A stretch of 64,000 nt of DNA, taken from NCBI GenBank assembly GCA_963699225.1, contig OY969423.1, forward strand, positions 310,001 to 374,000, written 5' to 3'. The notes beneath the pieces are model-generated. The model had not been told where the DNA came from. It searched no databases and saw only the letters and a list, made by a program, of their open reading frames with translations. Source of the DNA: VRUE01 sp963699225. GTDB taxonomy: Bacteria; Actinomycetota; Thermoleophilia; Solirubrobacterales; 70-9. The stretch's first letter is position 1. Each line of letters begins with the position of its first letter. This document shows positions 34,104-44,078 of this stretch, one piece after another. The translations under genes were made by a program, and so were the position numbers.

Positions 34104-34446
34104 TATGTATCTCTATATATGTGGATCCGTGGGAGGTAGGTGGGCCCTTTGATGTGTCGCGGGCAAATCATTGTGGGAAGCAATGAGAGCCATATGTGCG
34201 ACGCTGGACCCAGCCAAAAAGTCTTTTGCTATCTGCCCCTTATCGGTCGTCCTCTGCGAATCCTTGAACAGCATACGAACGTATGTGCGGTATGTGTGTG
34301 AGTGCGATCACAGACTCCGCCTCGCCTGCCGAGCGCCTTGCTGACTGGCTCTTACCCGGCTTTCGGGCATGGAATCAGCCCTGGGCAAAGCGTGGTTAAA
34401 AAGCTGTGCCCGGGCGCGATTGGCCCCCGGCTCACCGGGCCGGCGC
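34104..34446. other. Intergenic region right of attR
   Basis: About 340 bp with lower GC than the surroundings and no convincing gene. It holds the continuation of the attachment-site sequence, then CATACG-AA-CGTATG (34,273-34,286), overlapping CGAACGTATGTGCG, which is one mismatch from the LexA box consensus of Gram-positives. No damage-response gene is adjacent. The tlyA promoter lies at its right edge. Confidence 0.4.
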
Positions 34447-34452
34447 TACGGT
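34447..34452 (+). promoter_or_regulatory. -10 box TACGGT, leaderless promoter of tlyA
   Basis: Predicts +1 at about 34,459; the ATG starts at 34,460. It rules out the longer frame beginning at 34,406. Confidence 0.5.
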
Positions 34453-34459
34453 TGCGGCG

Positions 34460-35251
34460 ATGAAGAAGGCGCGGATAGACGCTGTCTTGGCTGAGCGAGG
34501 GCTCTTCCCTTCACGCACGGCTGCTGCCGGGGCGGTGCGGGCCGGCTCAGTGCGGGTCGGACGCGACGGTCCGGTCGCTCTGCGGCCGAGCCAGCTGGTC
34601 GAGCCCGAGGCCGCCCTGATCGTCGACGAGGGTCCGCGCTACGTCTCACGCGGCGGGATCAAGCTTGAAAACGCCCTTGACACGCTGGGTATCGACGTCT
34701 CCGGTCGCGACTGTCTCGATGTCGGCGCCTCCACAGGCGGCTTCAGCGACTGCCTCCTGCAGCGGGGCGCCGCGCGGGTGGCGGCGGTCGACGTCGCCTA
34801 TGGACAGCTCGACCTGAGGCTGCGCGAGGATCCGCGGGTGAGCGTGATCGAGCGCCTCAACGCCCGCGAGCTCGAGCTGACCGATCTGCCTTTTGTGCCT
34901 GAGCTGGCGACGATCGACGTCTCCTTCATCTCGCTGACCAAGATCCTGCCGGCCGTTGCCAGTTGCTTGGCCCTTGGCGGCGAAATTCTGGCGATGGTGA
35001 AGCCGCAGTTCGAGCTTGGCCGAAAGCGGGTCGGTAAGGGGGTCGTGCGCGATACCGGAGACCGGCGCGAGGCGATTCTTGCGGTCGCTCGGGCCGCCAA
35101 CGAGCTGGACCTTCCCGTGCGCGGCTTCGCTTCATCCGGACTGCCCGGCCCAAAGGGAAATCGCGAGACCTTCGTCTGGTGTGGGGGCGAGGGCGACGAG
35201 CTTTCCGACCTCGAGGCGGCGGTCGCCGCGGTGGTGGAGTCGGACGCGTGA
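34460..35251 (+). CDS. tlyA: TlyA family rRNA (cytidine-2'-O)-methyltransferase
   Basis: A 263-residue protein that in mycobacteria 2'-O-methylates C1409 (16S) and C1920 (23S), giving capreomycin sensitivity. N-terminal S4 domain: KARIDAVLAERGLFPSRTAA and SRGGIKLENAL. FtsJ-like methyltransferase: DCLDVGASTGGFSDCLLQRG (SAM motif I), VAAVDVAYGQLD, ATIDVSFISLTKILP and AMVKPQFELGRKRVGKGVVR, providing the K-D-K-E-type tetrad. It is coupled to nadK by a GTGA overlap. Confidence 0.95.
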   Translation: MKKARIDAVLAERGLFPSRTAAAGAVRAGSVRVGRDGPVALRPSQLVEPEAALIVDEGPRYVSRGGIKLENALDTLGIDVSGRDCLDVGASTGGFSDCLLQRGAARVAAVDVAYGQLDLRLREDPRVSVIERLNARELELTDLPFVPELATIDVSFISLTKILPAVASCLALGGEILAMVKPQFELGRKRVGKGVVRDTGDRREAILAVARAANELDLPVRGFASSGLPGPKGNRETFVWCGGEGDELSDLEAAVAAVVESDA

Positions 35252-36093
35252 AGACCGCGGCGCTGATCACCCACTCGCATCCGCCCGCCGCGACCGAAGC
35301 GGTCGAGGTTGCCACCGCGGTCGCGCGCGAGGCCGGTTGGCGCCTCGTCGCAACCGCGGCTGAGATCGAGAAGCACAGCCAGGCCGCGGACGGGATCGAG
35401 CAGGTCGACTCGCTGCCCGGCGATCCCGACCTCTGCCTCGTGCTCGGCGGCGACGGCTCGATCCTCTACGCCCTGCGCAGCTTCGCCGGCACCAAAGTTC
35501 CGGTCTTCGGGGTCAACTTCGGCACGGTCGGCTTTCTCGCCGCGGTCGAGCGCGACGATGCTGCCGAAGGCATCCGCCGCGCGCTGTCCGGAGAGACCGA
35601 GACGATCGACCTGCCGGCGCTGGCGATCGAGATCGAGGGCGAGCAGCGCTTCGCCCTCAACGACGTCAGCTTCAGCCGCCGTCCCCGCGATCGCGTTGCC
35701 GAGCTGAGCTACCGGATCGCCGGCGAGGAGGTGGGCAACGTGCGCTGCGACGGCCTCGTCGCCGCCACCCCGGCCGGCTCGACCGGCTACAACCTCGCCA
35801 ACCAGGGCCCGATCCTGGCCTGGGGCGTGAAGGGCTACGTGGTCAGCTACATCGCACCGCACTCGCTCACCGCGCGCGCTCTGGTCGTTGCCCCAACCGA
35901 CGTGCTCACGGTCGGCAACGCGACCGGCCGCGAGCCGGTCGACGTGGCGATCGACGGCGCCCAGGTCACCACCCTCGCCCCCGGCGCCGCCCTCGACGTC
36001 AGCTTCGCCGACTCCGTCGCCTGCCTGGCTCAGCTCCCAGGAACCAGCTTCTACCACCGCATACGCGAGAAGTTCGGCCACCTCGCCGTCTAA
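35248..36093 (+). CDS. nadK: NAD kinase
   Basis: A 281-residue enzyme phosphorylating NAD to NADP. LVLGGDGSILYALRSF carries the GGDG motif with the catalytic aspartate (~65); NFGTVGFLAAVE, FALNDVSF, and CDGLVAATPAGSTGYNLANQG are the other family motifs. The GTG start overlaps the tlyA stop. tlyA-nadK-recN is a widespread gene order, here with an MFS exporter inserted before recN. Confidence 0.96.
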   Translation: MKTAALITHSHPPAATEAVEVATAVAREAGWRLVATAAEIEKHSQAADGIEQVDSLPGDPDLCLVLGGDGSILYALRSFAGTKVPVFGVNFGTVGFLAAVERDDAAEGIRRALSGETETIDLPALAIEIEGEQRFALNDVSFSRRPRDRVAELSYRIAGEEVGNVRCDGLVAATPAGSTGYNLANQGPILAWGVKGYVVSYIAPHSLTARALVVAPTDVLTVGNATGREPVDVAIDGAQVTTLAPGAALDVSFADSVACLAQLPGTSFYHRIREKFGHLAV

Positions 36094-36112
36094 GCCGACG
36101 CACCCGGTTCTT

Positions 36113-36118
36113 TAGGGT
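36113..36118 (+). promoter_or_regulatory. -10 box TAGGGT, leaderless promoter of the MFS gene
   Basis: Predicts +1 at 36,125-36,126, coincident with the ATG at 36,126. Confidence 0.45.
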
Positions 36119-36125
36119 TTTGCCG

Positions 36126-37664
36126 ATGGAGCGCAAGTGGTGGACCCTTCTTCTCGTCTCGATCGCGACGTTCATGCTGCTGCTCGACGTGACGATCGTC
36201 AACGTCGCGCTGCCCGACATCCAGCGTGAACTGCACGCCAGTCTCTCCAGCCTGCAATGGGTCGTCGACGCCTACTCGCTGATGCTGGCTGCCTTCCTGC
36301 TCACCGCCGGTTCGCTTGGGGACCGGCTGGGACGGCGGCGGGTCTTCACGATCGGCTTCGGCATCTTCACCTTCGCCTCGTTCCTCTGCGGCATCGCCAA
36401 TGACCCAACCCTGCTCAACCTCGCCCGCGGGCTGCAGGGCATCGGCGGTGCCGGCATGTTCGCCACTTCGCTGGCCCTGATCGGCCAGGAGTTCCACGGC
36501 AAGGACCGGGCGACGGCATTCGGCGTCTGGGGGGCGACGGTCGGCGGCGCCGTCGCGGTCGGGCCGCTGATCGGTGGCATCGTCACTGAGAACTTCGGCT
36601 GGGAGTGGATCTTCTTCCTCAACGTCCCGATCGGGATCACGGCGATGGTCCTGACCGAGCGCAAGATCGTCAACGTCTTCGCCAAAGACCCGGAACCGAT
36701 CGACGTGCCCGGCCTGATCACCTTCTCGCTTGCCCTCTTCCTCTTGATCTTCGGCCTGATCCGGGGCAATCCCGAGGGCTGGACCAGCGGCCTGATCCTT
36801 ACCTGCCTGATCGGGTCGGCGCTGCTGCTGGCGGCGTTCATCGCGATCGAGCTGCGCAGCAAGCACCCGATGCTCGACCTGAGCCTGTTCCGCAAGCCCG
36901 CCTTCAACGGCGTCTCGGCGGTCGCCTTCGGGCTCTCGGCGGGGATGTTCGCGATGTTCCTCTACCTGACCATTTACATGCAGGGGGTGCTCGACTACTC
37001 GCCCCTGGAGGCGGGCCTGCGCTTCCTGCCGCTGACCGTGCTCGGCTTCATCGTCGCGCCGATCTCGGGGGCGCTCTCGAACAGAATCCCGATTCGAGTC
37101 CTGCTCGGCACCGGGCTTGCGGTGGTCGGGGTCGGCCTGCTGCTGATGAACGGGGTCTCACCCGACTCCGGCTGGACGACGCTGCTGTTCGGCTTCCTCG
37201 TCGCCGGCATCGGCATCGGCATCACTAACCCAGGTATCGGCCAGGCGGCGATCGCTGTGGTGCCGGTCGAGAAGTCCGGCATGGGATCGGGGATCAACAC
37301 CACTTTCCGCCAGGTCGGGATCGCGACCGGCGTCGCCGGCCTGGGGGCCGTCTTCCAGTCGCGCGTCGACTCGAAGCTCTCCGAACTGCTGCCACACGCC
37401 CCAAGTGGGCTGGGGGAAATCGTCGCTTCGGGCGGCTCGCGCGCTGCCGGCGCGGTGGCTCCGGCCCGGATCCGCCCCGAAGTGGTCCACGCCGCTAACG
37501 TCGCCTTCGTCAGCGGCTTCAACGAGATCATCCTGATCGCCGCGATCCTCTCCTTCGTCGGCGCCGCCCTGGGCTTTGCCCTGGTCAGATCCAGCGACTT
37601 CGTTCAACACGCCGCACCCGAGGCAGCTAAAGAGGACGCGGCGGCCGAAGCGGTCGCTGCCTAG
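36126..37664 (+). CDS. DHA2-family MFS drug exporter
   Basis: A 512-residue integral membrane protein with 14 predicted helices, like EmrB/QacA proton-drug antiporters. MLLLDVTIVNVALPDIQREL is motif D1 in helix 1, GSLGDRLGRRRVF is motif A, RGLQGIGGAGMF is motif B, and AVAVGPLIGGIVTENFGWEW is motif C, diagnostic for antiporters. The C-terminus is an Ala/Glu-rich tail. Substrate is unknown. It begins its own transcript between nadK and recN. Confidence 0.92.
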   Translation: MERKWWTLLLVSIATFMLLLDVTIVNVALPDIQRELHASLSSLQWVVDAYSLMLAAFLLTAGSLGDRLGRRRVFTIGFGIFTFASFLCGIANDPTLLNLARGLQGIGGAGMFATSLALIGQEFHGKDRATAFGVWGATVGGAVAVGPLIGGIVTENFGWEWIFFLNVPIGITAMVLTERKIVNVFAKDPEPIDVPGLITFSLALFLLIFGLIRGNPEGWTSGLILTCLIGSALLLAAFIAIELRSKHPMLDLSLFRKPAFNGVSAVAFGLSAGMFAMFLYLTIYMQGVLDYSPLEAGLRFLPLTVLGFIVAPISGALSNRIPIRVLLGTGLAVVGVGLLLMNGVSPDSGWTTLLFGFLVAGIGIGITNPGIGQAAIAVVPVEKSGMGSGINTTFRQVGIATGVAGLGAVFQSRVDSKLSELLPHAPSGLGEIVASGGSRAAGAVAPARIRPEVVHAANVAFVSGFNEIILIAAILSFVGAALGFALVRSSDFVQHAAPEAAKEDAAAEAVAA

Positions 37665-37693
37665 TAGTCGGCTTCACCCGCCGCGCTGAGTGG

Positions 37694-37699
37694 TACACA
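37694..37699 (+). promoter_or_regulatory. Weak -10-like box TACACA before recN
   Basis: Spacing puts +1 exactly on the GTG at 37,706, but the hexamer lacks the final T, so it is less certain than its counterparts. Confidence 0.3.
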
Positions 37700-37705
37700 G
37701 GGTTC

Positions 37706-39385
37706 GTGCTGCGCGAGTTGCGAATTGAGAACCTGCTGCTGATCGAAAAGGCGGAATTGCGCCTCGGTGAGGGTTTGAATGCGATCACCGGTGAGACCGG
37801 CGCGGGAAAGACCGTGCTCGCCCACTCGCTCGACCTGCTGATGGGCGGCAAGGCGCGGCCGCAGATCGTCCGGCCCGGGGCCGAGGAGGCATGGGTCGAG
37901 GGGGTCTTTGACCTCCCTGAAGGCCTGCTCGACGATCCCGAGATGGCGGAGATTGCCGAGCGCTTGCCTGAGGGGGCGGATGAGGTGGTCCTCGGTAGAC
38001 GGGTCGGCGTGGGCGGCCGGACCAGTGCCTTTGTTGCTGGACGGTCCGCTTCGGCATCCGATTTGAAAGCGTTGGGCGGGCGCCTGCTCGCCTTCTACGG
38101 CCAGCACGAGCACCGCAAGCTGACGATCTCCTCGGCCCAGATGGACGTGCTCGACGGTTTTGCCGGCCCGGCCCAGCTCGAGTTGCGCGAGCGCTACCGC
38201 GCGACGCATCGCGAGTGCCTGCGGCTTGCCGCTGAGCTGGCCGAGCTGCGCGAGCGCGACGGCTCGCGCGAGCGCGATCTCGACCTCTACCGCTACGAGC
38301 TCTCCGAGATCGAGGAGGTTGCACCGGACCCAGACGAGGAGCGGGAGCTGGGCGGCGAGCGCGAGCGTTTGCGTCACGCCGAGGGGCTGCGCGAGGCGGC
38401 GGCCGGCGCGCACGCGATCGCGCTCGGTGCCGAGGAGGATGGCGGCGCGGCTGTCGCGCTGGCCCAGGCCGAGGCGTTGCTGCAGGGAGTCGCCGGAGTC
38501 GACTCCGATCTCGATGCGCTCTCCGCCCGCCTCGGCGCCCTCGCGATCGAGCTTGGCGACGTTGCCGCTGAGCTGCGCGATTACGTCGACGGCCTCGAGG
38601 CCGATCCGGGCCGCCTCCTTGCGGTTGAGGAACGGCTGGAGGCGCTCGATCGGCTGCAGCGCAAGCACGGCGGCAGCACTGAGTCGGTCCTCGCCCACGC
38701 CGAGCGCTGCCGGGCTGAGATCGCCCGCCTGGAGAACGCCGGCGAGCGCGGCGAAGAGGCTGAGGCGGCGTTGGCCGAGGCCGAAGCGCTTCGCGCCAAG
38801 CTCGGCGAGAAGCTCGGTAAGGCCCGGGCAAAGGCGGCGGGGCCGCTGCAGGCCGAGGTCGCCGCCGAGCTGGAGCGGCTGGCGATGGCGGGGGCCCGAC
38901 TCGAGGTCGTGCTCGAGCCGCACCCCGATCGGTTTGGGGCGAGCGGCATGGAGACGGTCGAGTTCCGGCTAGCTCCGAACCCGGGCCTCGAGCCCGCGCC
39001 GCTGCGCGACGCCGCCTCCGGCGGCGAGCTCTCGCGGGTGATGCTGGCGCTGAGCAGCCTCGCCGGTGCTGTCGGGGCTGCCACGCTCGTCTTCGATGAG
39101 ATCGACGCCGGCGTCGGCGGTAAGACCGCGCGCGCGGTCGGCGAGCAGCTTCGCTCGCTCGGCAAGGACCGTCAGGTGCTCTGCATCACCCATCTGCCCC
39201 AGGTCGCCTCGCTGGCTGATACGCACTTCACGCTGGAGAAGGACGTCAGCGGTGAGCGCGCCAGCGCCAGCGTGCGCCGGCTCGACGGCGACGGCGTGGT
39301 CGAGGAGATCCGCCGCATGCTCGGCGCCGAGGACAGCGACGAGGCGGCGACCCGGCATGCTCGTGAGCTGCTCGCCGCCGCTTAA
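37706..39385 (+). CDS. recN: DNA repair protein RecN
   Basis: A 559-residue SMC-like ATPase for double-strand break repair. LRELRIENLLLIEKAELRLG and Walker A GETGAGKTVLAHSLDLL open the protein; FYGQHEHRKL is the Q-loop region; ~160-350 is the coiled-coil arm rich in Glu/Ala/Arg; and AASGGELSRVMLALSSL is the ABC signature, followed by Walker B TLVFDEIDAGVGGKTA and CITHLPQVASLADTHF. Complete, normal length. Confidence 0.95.
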   Translation: MLRELRIENLLLIEKAELRLGEGLNAITGETGAGKTVLAHSLDLLMGGKARPQIVRPGAEEAWVEGVFDLPEGLLDDPEMAEIAERLPEGADEVVLGRRVGVGGRTSAFVAGRSASASDLKALGGRLLAFYGQHEHRKLTISSAQMDVLDGFAGPAQLELRERYRATHRECLRLAAELAELRERDGSRERDLDLYRYELSEIEEVAPDPDEERELGGERERLRHAEGLREAAAGAHAIALGAEEDGGAAVALAQAEALLQGVAGVDSDLDALSARLGALAIELGDVAAELRDYVDGLEADPGRLLAVEERLEALDRLQRKHGGSTESVLAHAERCRAEIARLENAGERGEEAEAALAEAEALRAKLGEKLGKARAKAAGPLQAEVAAELERLAMAGARLEVVLEPHPDRFGASGMETVEFRLAPNPGLEPAPLRDAASGGELSRVMLALSSLAGAVGAATLVFDEIDAGVGGKTARAVGEQLRSLGKDRQVLCITHLPQVASLADTHFTLEKDVSGERASASVRRLDGDGVVEEIRRMLGAEDSDEAATRHARELLAAA

Positions 39386-39424
39386 CGCGCGCGTAGCCTC
39401 CTTTTAACCGCTTGCCTAGGCGGA

Positions 39425-39430
39425 TAACCT
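39425..39430 (+). promoter_or_regulatory. -10 box TAACCT, leaderless promoter of steA
   Basis: Predicts +1 at 39,437, the G of the GTG start. Confidence 0.5.
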
Positions 39431-39436
39431 GCTTCG

Positions 39437-40624
39437 GTGGCAACCGCCAGTCGCCGTCGCTTTCCCGCCCTGCTCTCGCGCCGCAACGGGGCGGCGCCGG
39501 TTGAGGCGATCGAAGGCCGGGTGCGCCTCGGCCACCGCACCAAGCACCTGGTCAAACGCCTCGTTCCCGGCGACGTCGCCGTCATCGACCACGTCAACAT
39601 CGACCGCATCGCCGCCGAGGAGCTGATCTCGACCGGCGTCCGCGTGGTGATCAACGCCTCGCCGTCCTCCAACGGCCGCTACCCCAACGCCGGGCCGCTG
39701 CTGCTGGTGCAGGCGGGAGTGCGGCTGATCGACGTCGAGGAGGTCGACCCCTTCGAGTTGCTCGCCGATGGCAACCGGGTCACCGTTGCCGATGGCGTCG
39801 TCTTGGGCGGCGGGCGTGAGCTCTTGCGCGGGCGCATGCTCGGCCTCGAAGAGCTCGAGCGCCAGCGCGACGAGCAGCTCGAGCGGGTCGACGAGGCGCT
39901 GGCCGAATTCGCCGAGAACACCGTCGCCCACGTGCGGGGGGAGACCGACCTGCTTACCGGCAGCGTCGAGTTTCCGCCGACGCGGGCCTCCTTCCGCGAC
40001 CGCCACGTGCTGATCGTCGTCCGCGGCGACCGCCACCGCCGCGACCTCAAGGCCCTGCGCGCTTACATCCGCGACGTGCGCCCGCTGGTCGTCGCCGTCG
40101 ACGGCGGCGCCGACGGTGTGCTCGAGGCCGGGATGAAGCCCGACGTGATCCTCGGCGACATGGACTCGGCCGGCGACGAGGCGCTGTGCTGCGGCGCCGA
40201 GCTGATCGTCCACGCCTATCCCGACGGGCGTGCACCCGGGCGCCAGCGCCTGCTCGACCTCGGTCTCGATCACACCCTGCTGCCGGCCGCCGGTACCAGC
40301 GAGGACGTGGCGATGCTGATGGCCTTCGAGAAGGGGGCGACGCTGATCGTCAGCGTCGGCGCCCACTTCAACTTGATCGAGTTCCTCGACCGCAAGCGCG
40401 GCGGCATGTCCTCGACCTTCCTCACCCGGCTGCGGATCGGCGAGAAGCTGGTCGACGCCAAGGGGGTGAGCCGCCTCTACAACCCGAGCTCGCCGTTCGG
40501 GCCGATGGTCCTCTTCCTCGCCGCCTTCATGGTCCTGCTGGCGATCGTCGTGATCACCTCCCCGGCGCTCAACGACCTGGTGCAGCTGGTCTGGTTGAAG
40601 ATCAAGATCTGGCTCGGCCTGTAG
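39437..40624 (+). CDS. steA: SteA-like putative cytokinetic ring protein
   Basis: A 395-residue protein matching actinobacterial SteA: IEGRVRLGHRTKHLVKRLVP and DVAVIDHVNIDRIAAEELI at the start. The middle resembles a thiamin-pyrophosphokinase-like domain (VVAVDGGADGVLEAGMKPDV, ILGDMDSAGDEAL), and a C-terminal transmembrane helix follows (MVLFLAAFMVLLAIVVITSP, ~355-375). In Corynebacterium SteA and SteB are reported at the septum with cell-wall roles. The next gene is a SteB homologue, which supports the name. Confidence 0.9.
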   Translation: MATASRRRFPALLSRRNGAAPVEAIEGRVRLGHRTKHLVKRLVPGDVAVIDHVNIDRIAAEELISTGVRVVINASPSSNGRYPNAGPLLLVQAGVRLIDVEEVDPFELLADGNRVTVADGVVLGGGRELLRGRMLGLEELERQRDEQLERVDEALAEFAENTVAHVRGETDLLTGSVEFPPTRASFRDRHVLIVVRGDRHRRDLKALRAYIRDVRPLVVAVDGGADGVLEAGMKPDVILGDMDSAGDEALCCGAELIVHAYPDGRAPGRQRLLDLGLDHTLLPAAGTSEDVAMLMAFEKGATLIVSVGAHFNLIEFLDRKRGGMSSTFLTRLRIGEKLVDAKGVSRLYNPSSPFGPMVLFLAAFMVLLAIVVITSPALNDLVQLVWLKIKIWLGL

Positions 40625-40634
40625 GGCCAGCATC

Positions 40635-40640
40635 TAGCCT
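40635..40640 (+). promoter_or_regulatory. -10 box TAGCCT before steB
   Basis: Predicts +1 near 40,647, five bases before the ATG at 40,652. Confidence 0.45.
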
Positions 40641-40651
40641 GTCCGCCTGCC

Positions 40652-41530
40652 ATGGGTTACAGCGCTCGATACCACGCGGTCTCTCTCGTTGCCGTCTTCC
40701 TCGCCCTCGCGATCGGGATCCTGATCGGCGCCGAGTTCGGCGGCGACGCCCTGACCAGCACGCGCAAGAACCTCGAGCGGAGTCTCACCGGCAACCTCCA
40801 GGACGAGCGCGAACGGGCCGATGAACTGAACGGCAAACTGGCCCGCTCCAACGAATTCGCCGGCCGCGTCTACCCGGCGCTGGTGCGGGAACGGCTGGCC
40901 GGCAAGCGGATCGGCGTGGTCGCGCTCGGCGACCTGCCGGGCGACACCAGCGCCGCGATCGAGGAAGCGCTCGGCCCGACCGGGGCGCACCTGGTCGGCA
41001 TCGGCGTCGTGCGCGAGCCGGTTGACCTCAGTGGCCTTGGCAGTGTGCTTTCCAAGACCCGCTTCGCCAACATCCGCAGCAACGAAGAAACGCTGGCCGA
41101 ATTCGGCAAGGGCGCCGGCCGTCAGTTGGTCCGCGGGGGCACTCTGCTCGACCGCGTGCGCAGCCACCTCTTCTCGCGTGCCAGCGGCAACTTCGGCGGG
41201 CTCGACGGGGTCATCGTCGTGCGCCAAACGCCGGAAGAGATGGGCGCCGTGCAGCGCGCCAAGGCCTCGGCGCTCGAATCGGCGCTGATGACGGGGATGA
41301 CCGGAACCCGGGCGCCGGTAGTCGGCGTCGAGACCTCTACCGCCGAACCGTCCTCGGTCTCCTTCTTCGCCGGCAACGACCTTTCCAGCGTCGACGACGT
41401 CGAGACCCCCGCGGGCAAAGTGGCGACGGTCTTCGCCCTGCTCGGCGCCGAGGGCAGCTTCGGCATCAAGGGCTCGGCCGATCGTCTGTTGCCCGACTTG
41501 CTGCCCCCGGCGGGCTCCTCCGAACCGTGA
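40652..41530 (+). CDS. steB: SteB / MctB-like membrane protein
   Basis: A 292-residue protein of the family often annotated 'copper transporter, MctB'. It has one N-terminal transmembrane helix (HAVSLVAVFLALAIGILIGA), then a heptad-rich coiled coil (NLERSLTGNLQDERERADEL) and an extracytoplasmic alpha-beta domain (IGVVALGDLPGDTSAAIEEA, VIVVRQTPEEMGAVQRAKAS). Metal-binding residues are not evident, so the SteB name fits better than copper transport. It overlaps the next gene by 4 nt. Confidence 0.85.
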   Translation: MGYSARYHAVSLVAVFLALAIGILIGAEFGGDALTSTRKNLERSLTGNLQDERERADELNGKLARSNEFAGRVYPALVRERLAGKRIGVVALGDLPGDTSAAIEEALGPTGAHLVGIGVVREPVDLSGLGSVLSKTRFANIRSNEETLAEFGKGAGRQLVRGGTLLDRVRSHLFSRASGNFGGLDGVIVVRQTPEEMGAVQRAKASALESALMTGMTGTRAPVVGVETSTAEPSSVSFFAGNDLSSVDDVETPAGKVATVFALLGAEGSFGIKGSADRLLPDLLPPAGSSEP

Positions 41531-42359
41531 CCTGGCTCGGCTTCCCGGTCGCGATCGCGGTCGCCCTGCTGGTCGTGCCCGCGGGGGTGCGCGGGCTGCT
41601 CGATGCCGGCCTGGTGCGGACCAACTACCGGGGTGCCAGCCTCGCCTTCCCGCTCGGCGCGGTGCTGGCGACGGCGGCGCTCGTCGCCTTGGCGCCGCTG
41701 GCCTTTCTCAACGACCGCGCCGACCTCGATTTGCTCAGTCCCGAACTGCGGCGGTGGATGCCCTACTTGCTGGGCGTCGTCTTCCTCGGCTTTCTCGATG
41801 ACGCGCTGGGCCGCGGCGAGGACACGGCCGCGCCACGCGGCTGGCGCGGGCACGCTCGGGCCCTGCGGGCCGGCAGCCTCTCGACTGGTGCGATCAAGGC
41901 GCTGGGAGCGCTTGCGCTTGCCGCTTACGTTGTCTCCGGCCGCGGGCTCGAATCCTGGCGCTACATCGCCGACGTGATCCTGCTGATCCTCGCCACCAAC
42001 CTCTTCAACCTGCTTGACCTGCGACCGGGGCGGGCGGAGAAGGGCCTGGCGCTGCTCGCCGCCGGGCTCTGCCTCGGCGCCTGGACCTTCGCGCCGCTGG
42101 AGCTGCTCGGCATCTTCGCCGGCCCGGCGCTGGTCGGCGCCGCCTTCACCCTGCGCGAGCGGGCGATGCTGGGTGACACTGGCTCCAACCTGATCGGCGC
42201 CATTGGCGGGGTCTGGCTGCTGACCACTTTGGGCCCCGACGCGCGTCTGATCGCCCTTGCCATCGTCGCCGGACTTACCATTTACGGAGAGTTGCGTTCG
42301 ATCTCGGCGACGATCGAATCGGTTCCGCCATTGCGATGGCTAGACTCGCTCGGCAGAGC

Positions 42360-42363
<4 letters not shown>
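41527..42363 (+). CDS. WecA/MraY-like glycosyl-1-phosphate transferase family protein
   Basis: A 278-residue polytopic membrane protein with about nine helices. Motifs of the polyprenyl-phosphate N-acetylhexosamine-1-phosphate transferases are present: FLGFLDDALGRG (the Asp-Asp pair), NLFNLLDLRPGRAEKG (the NxxNxxD-type motif) and AMLGDTGSNLIGAI. It is shorter than WecA, and its N-terminal region is less conserved. Position between steB and pyrG suggests an envelope role. Its stop overlaps the pyrG start (ATGA). Confidence 0.78.
42341..42346 (+). promoter_or_regulatory. -10 box TAGACT before pyrG, inside the upstream gene
   Basis: Predicts +1 near 42,353, seven bases before the ATG at 42,360, and so favours that start over the ATG at 42,336. 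Confidence 0.4.
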
Positions 42364-44041
<1,678 letters not shown>

Positions 44042-44045
<4 letters not shown>

Positions 44046-44070
44046 CGCGACCGTAGCTCCCGGTTAGCCT
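44042..44070 (+). promoter_or_regulatory. Promoter CTGACG-17-TAGCCT before the M20 gene
   Basis: Good -10 with a fair -35 at 17-bp spacing, overlapping the end of pyrG. +1 is near 44,077, two bases before the GTG. Confidence 0.45.
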
Positions 44071-44078
44071 GTCTCGCC

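Noticed and set aside
34276..34289. LexA-box-like CGAACGTATGTGCG
   Set aside because: One mismatch to the consensus, 170 bp from the nearest gene start, and no damage-response gene nearby; not enough to call an operator.
34406..34459. Upstream start for tlyA
   Set aside because: It lies upstream of the predicted transcription start, and the S4 domain begins directly at 34,460.
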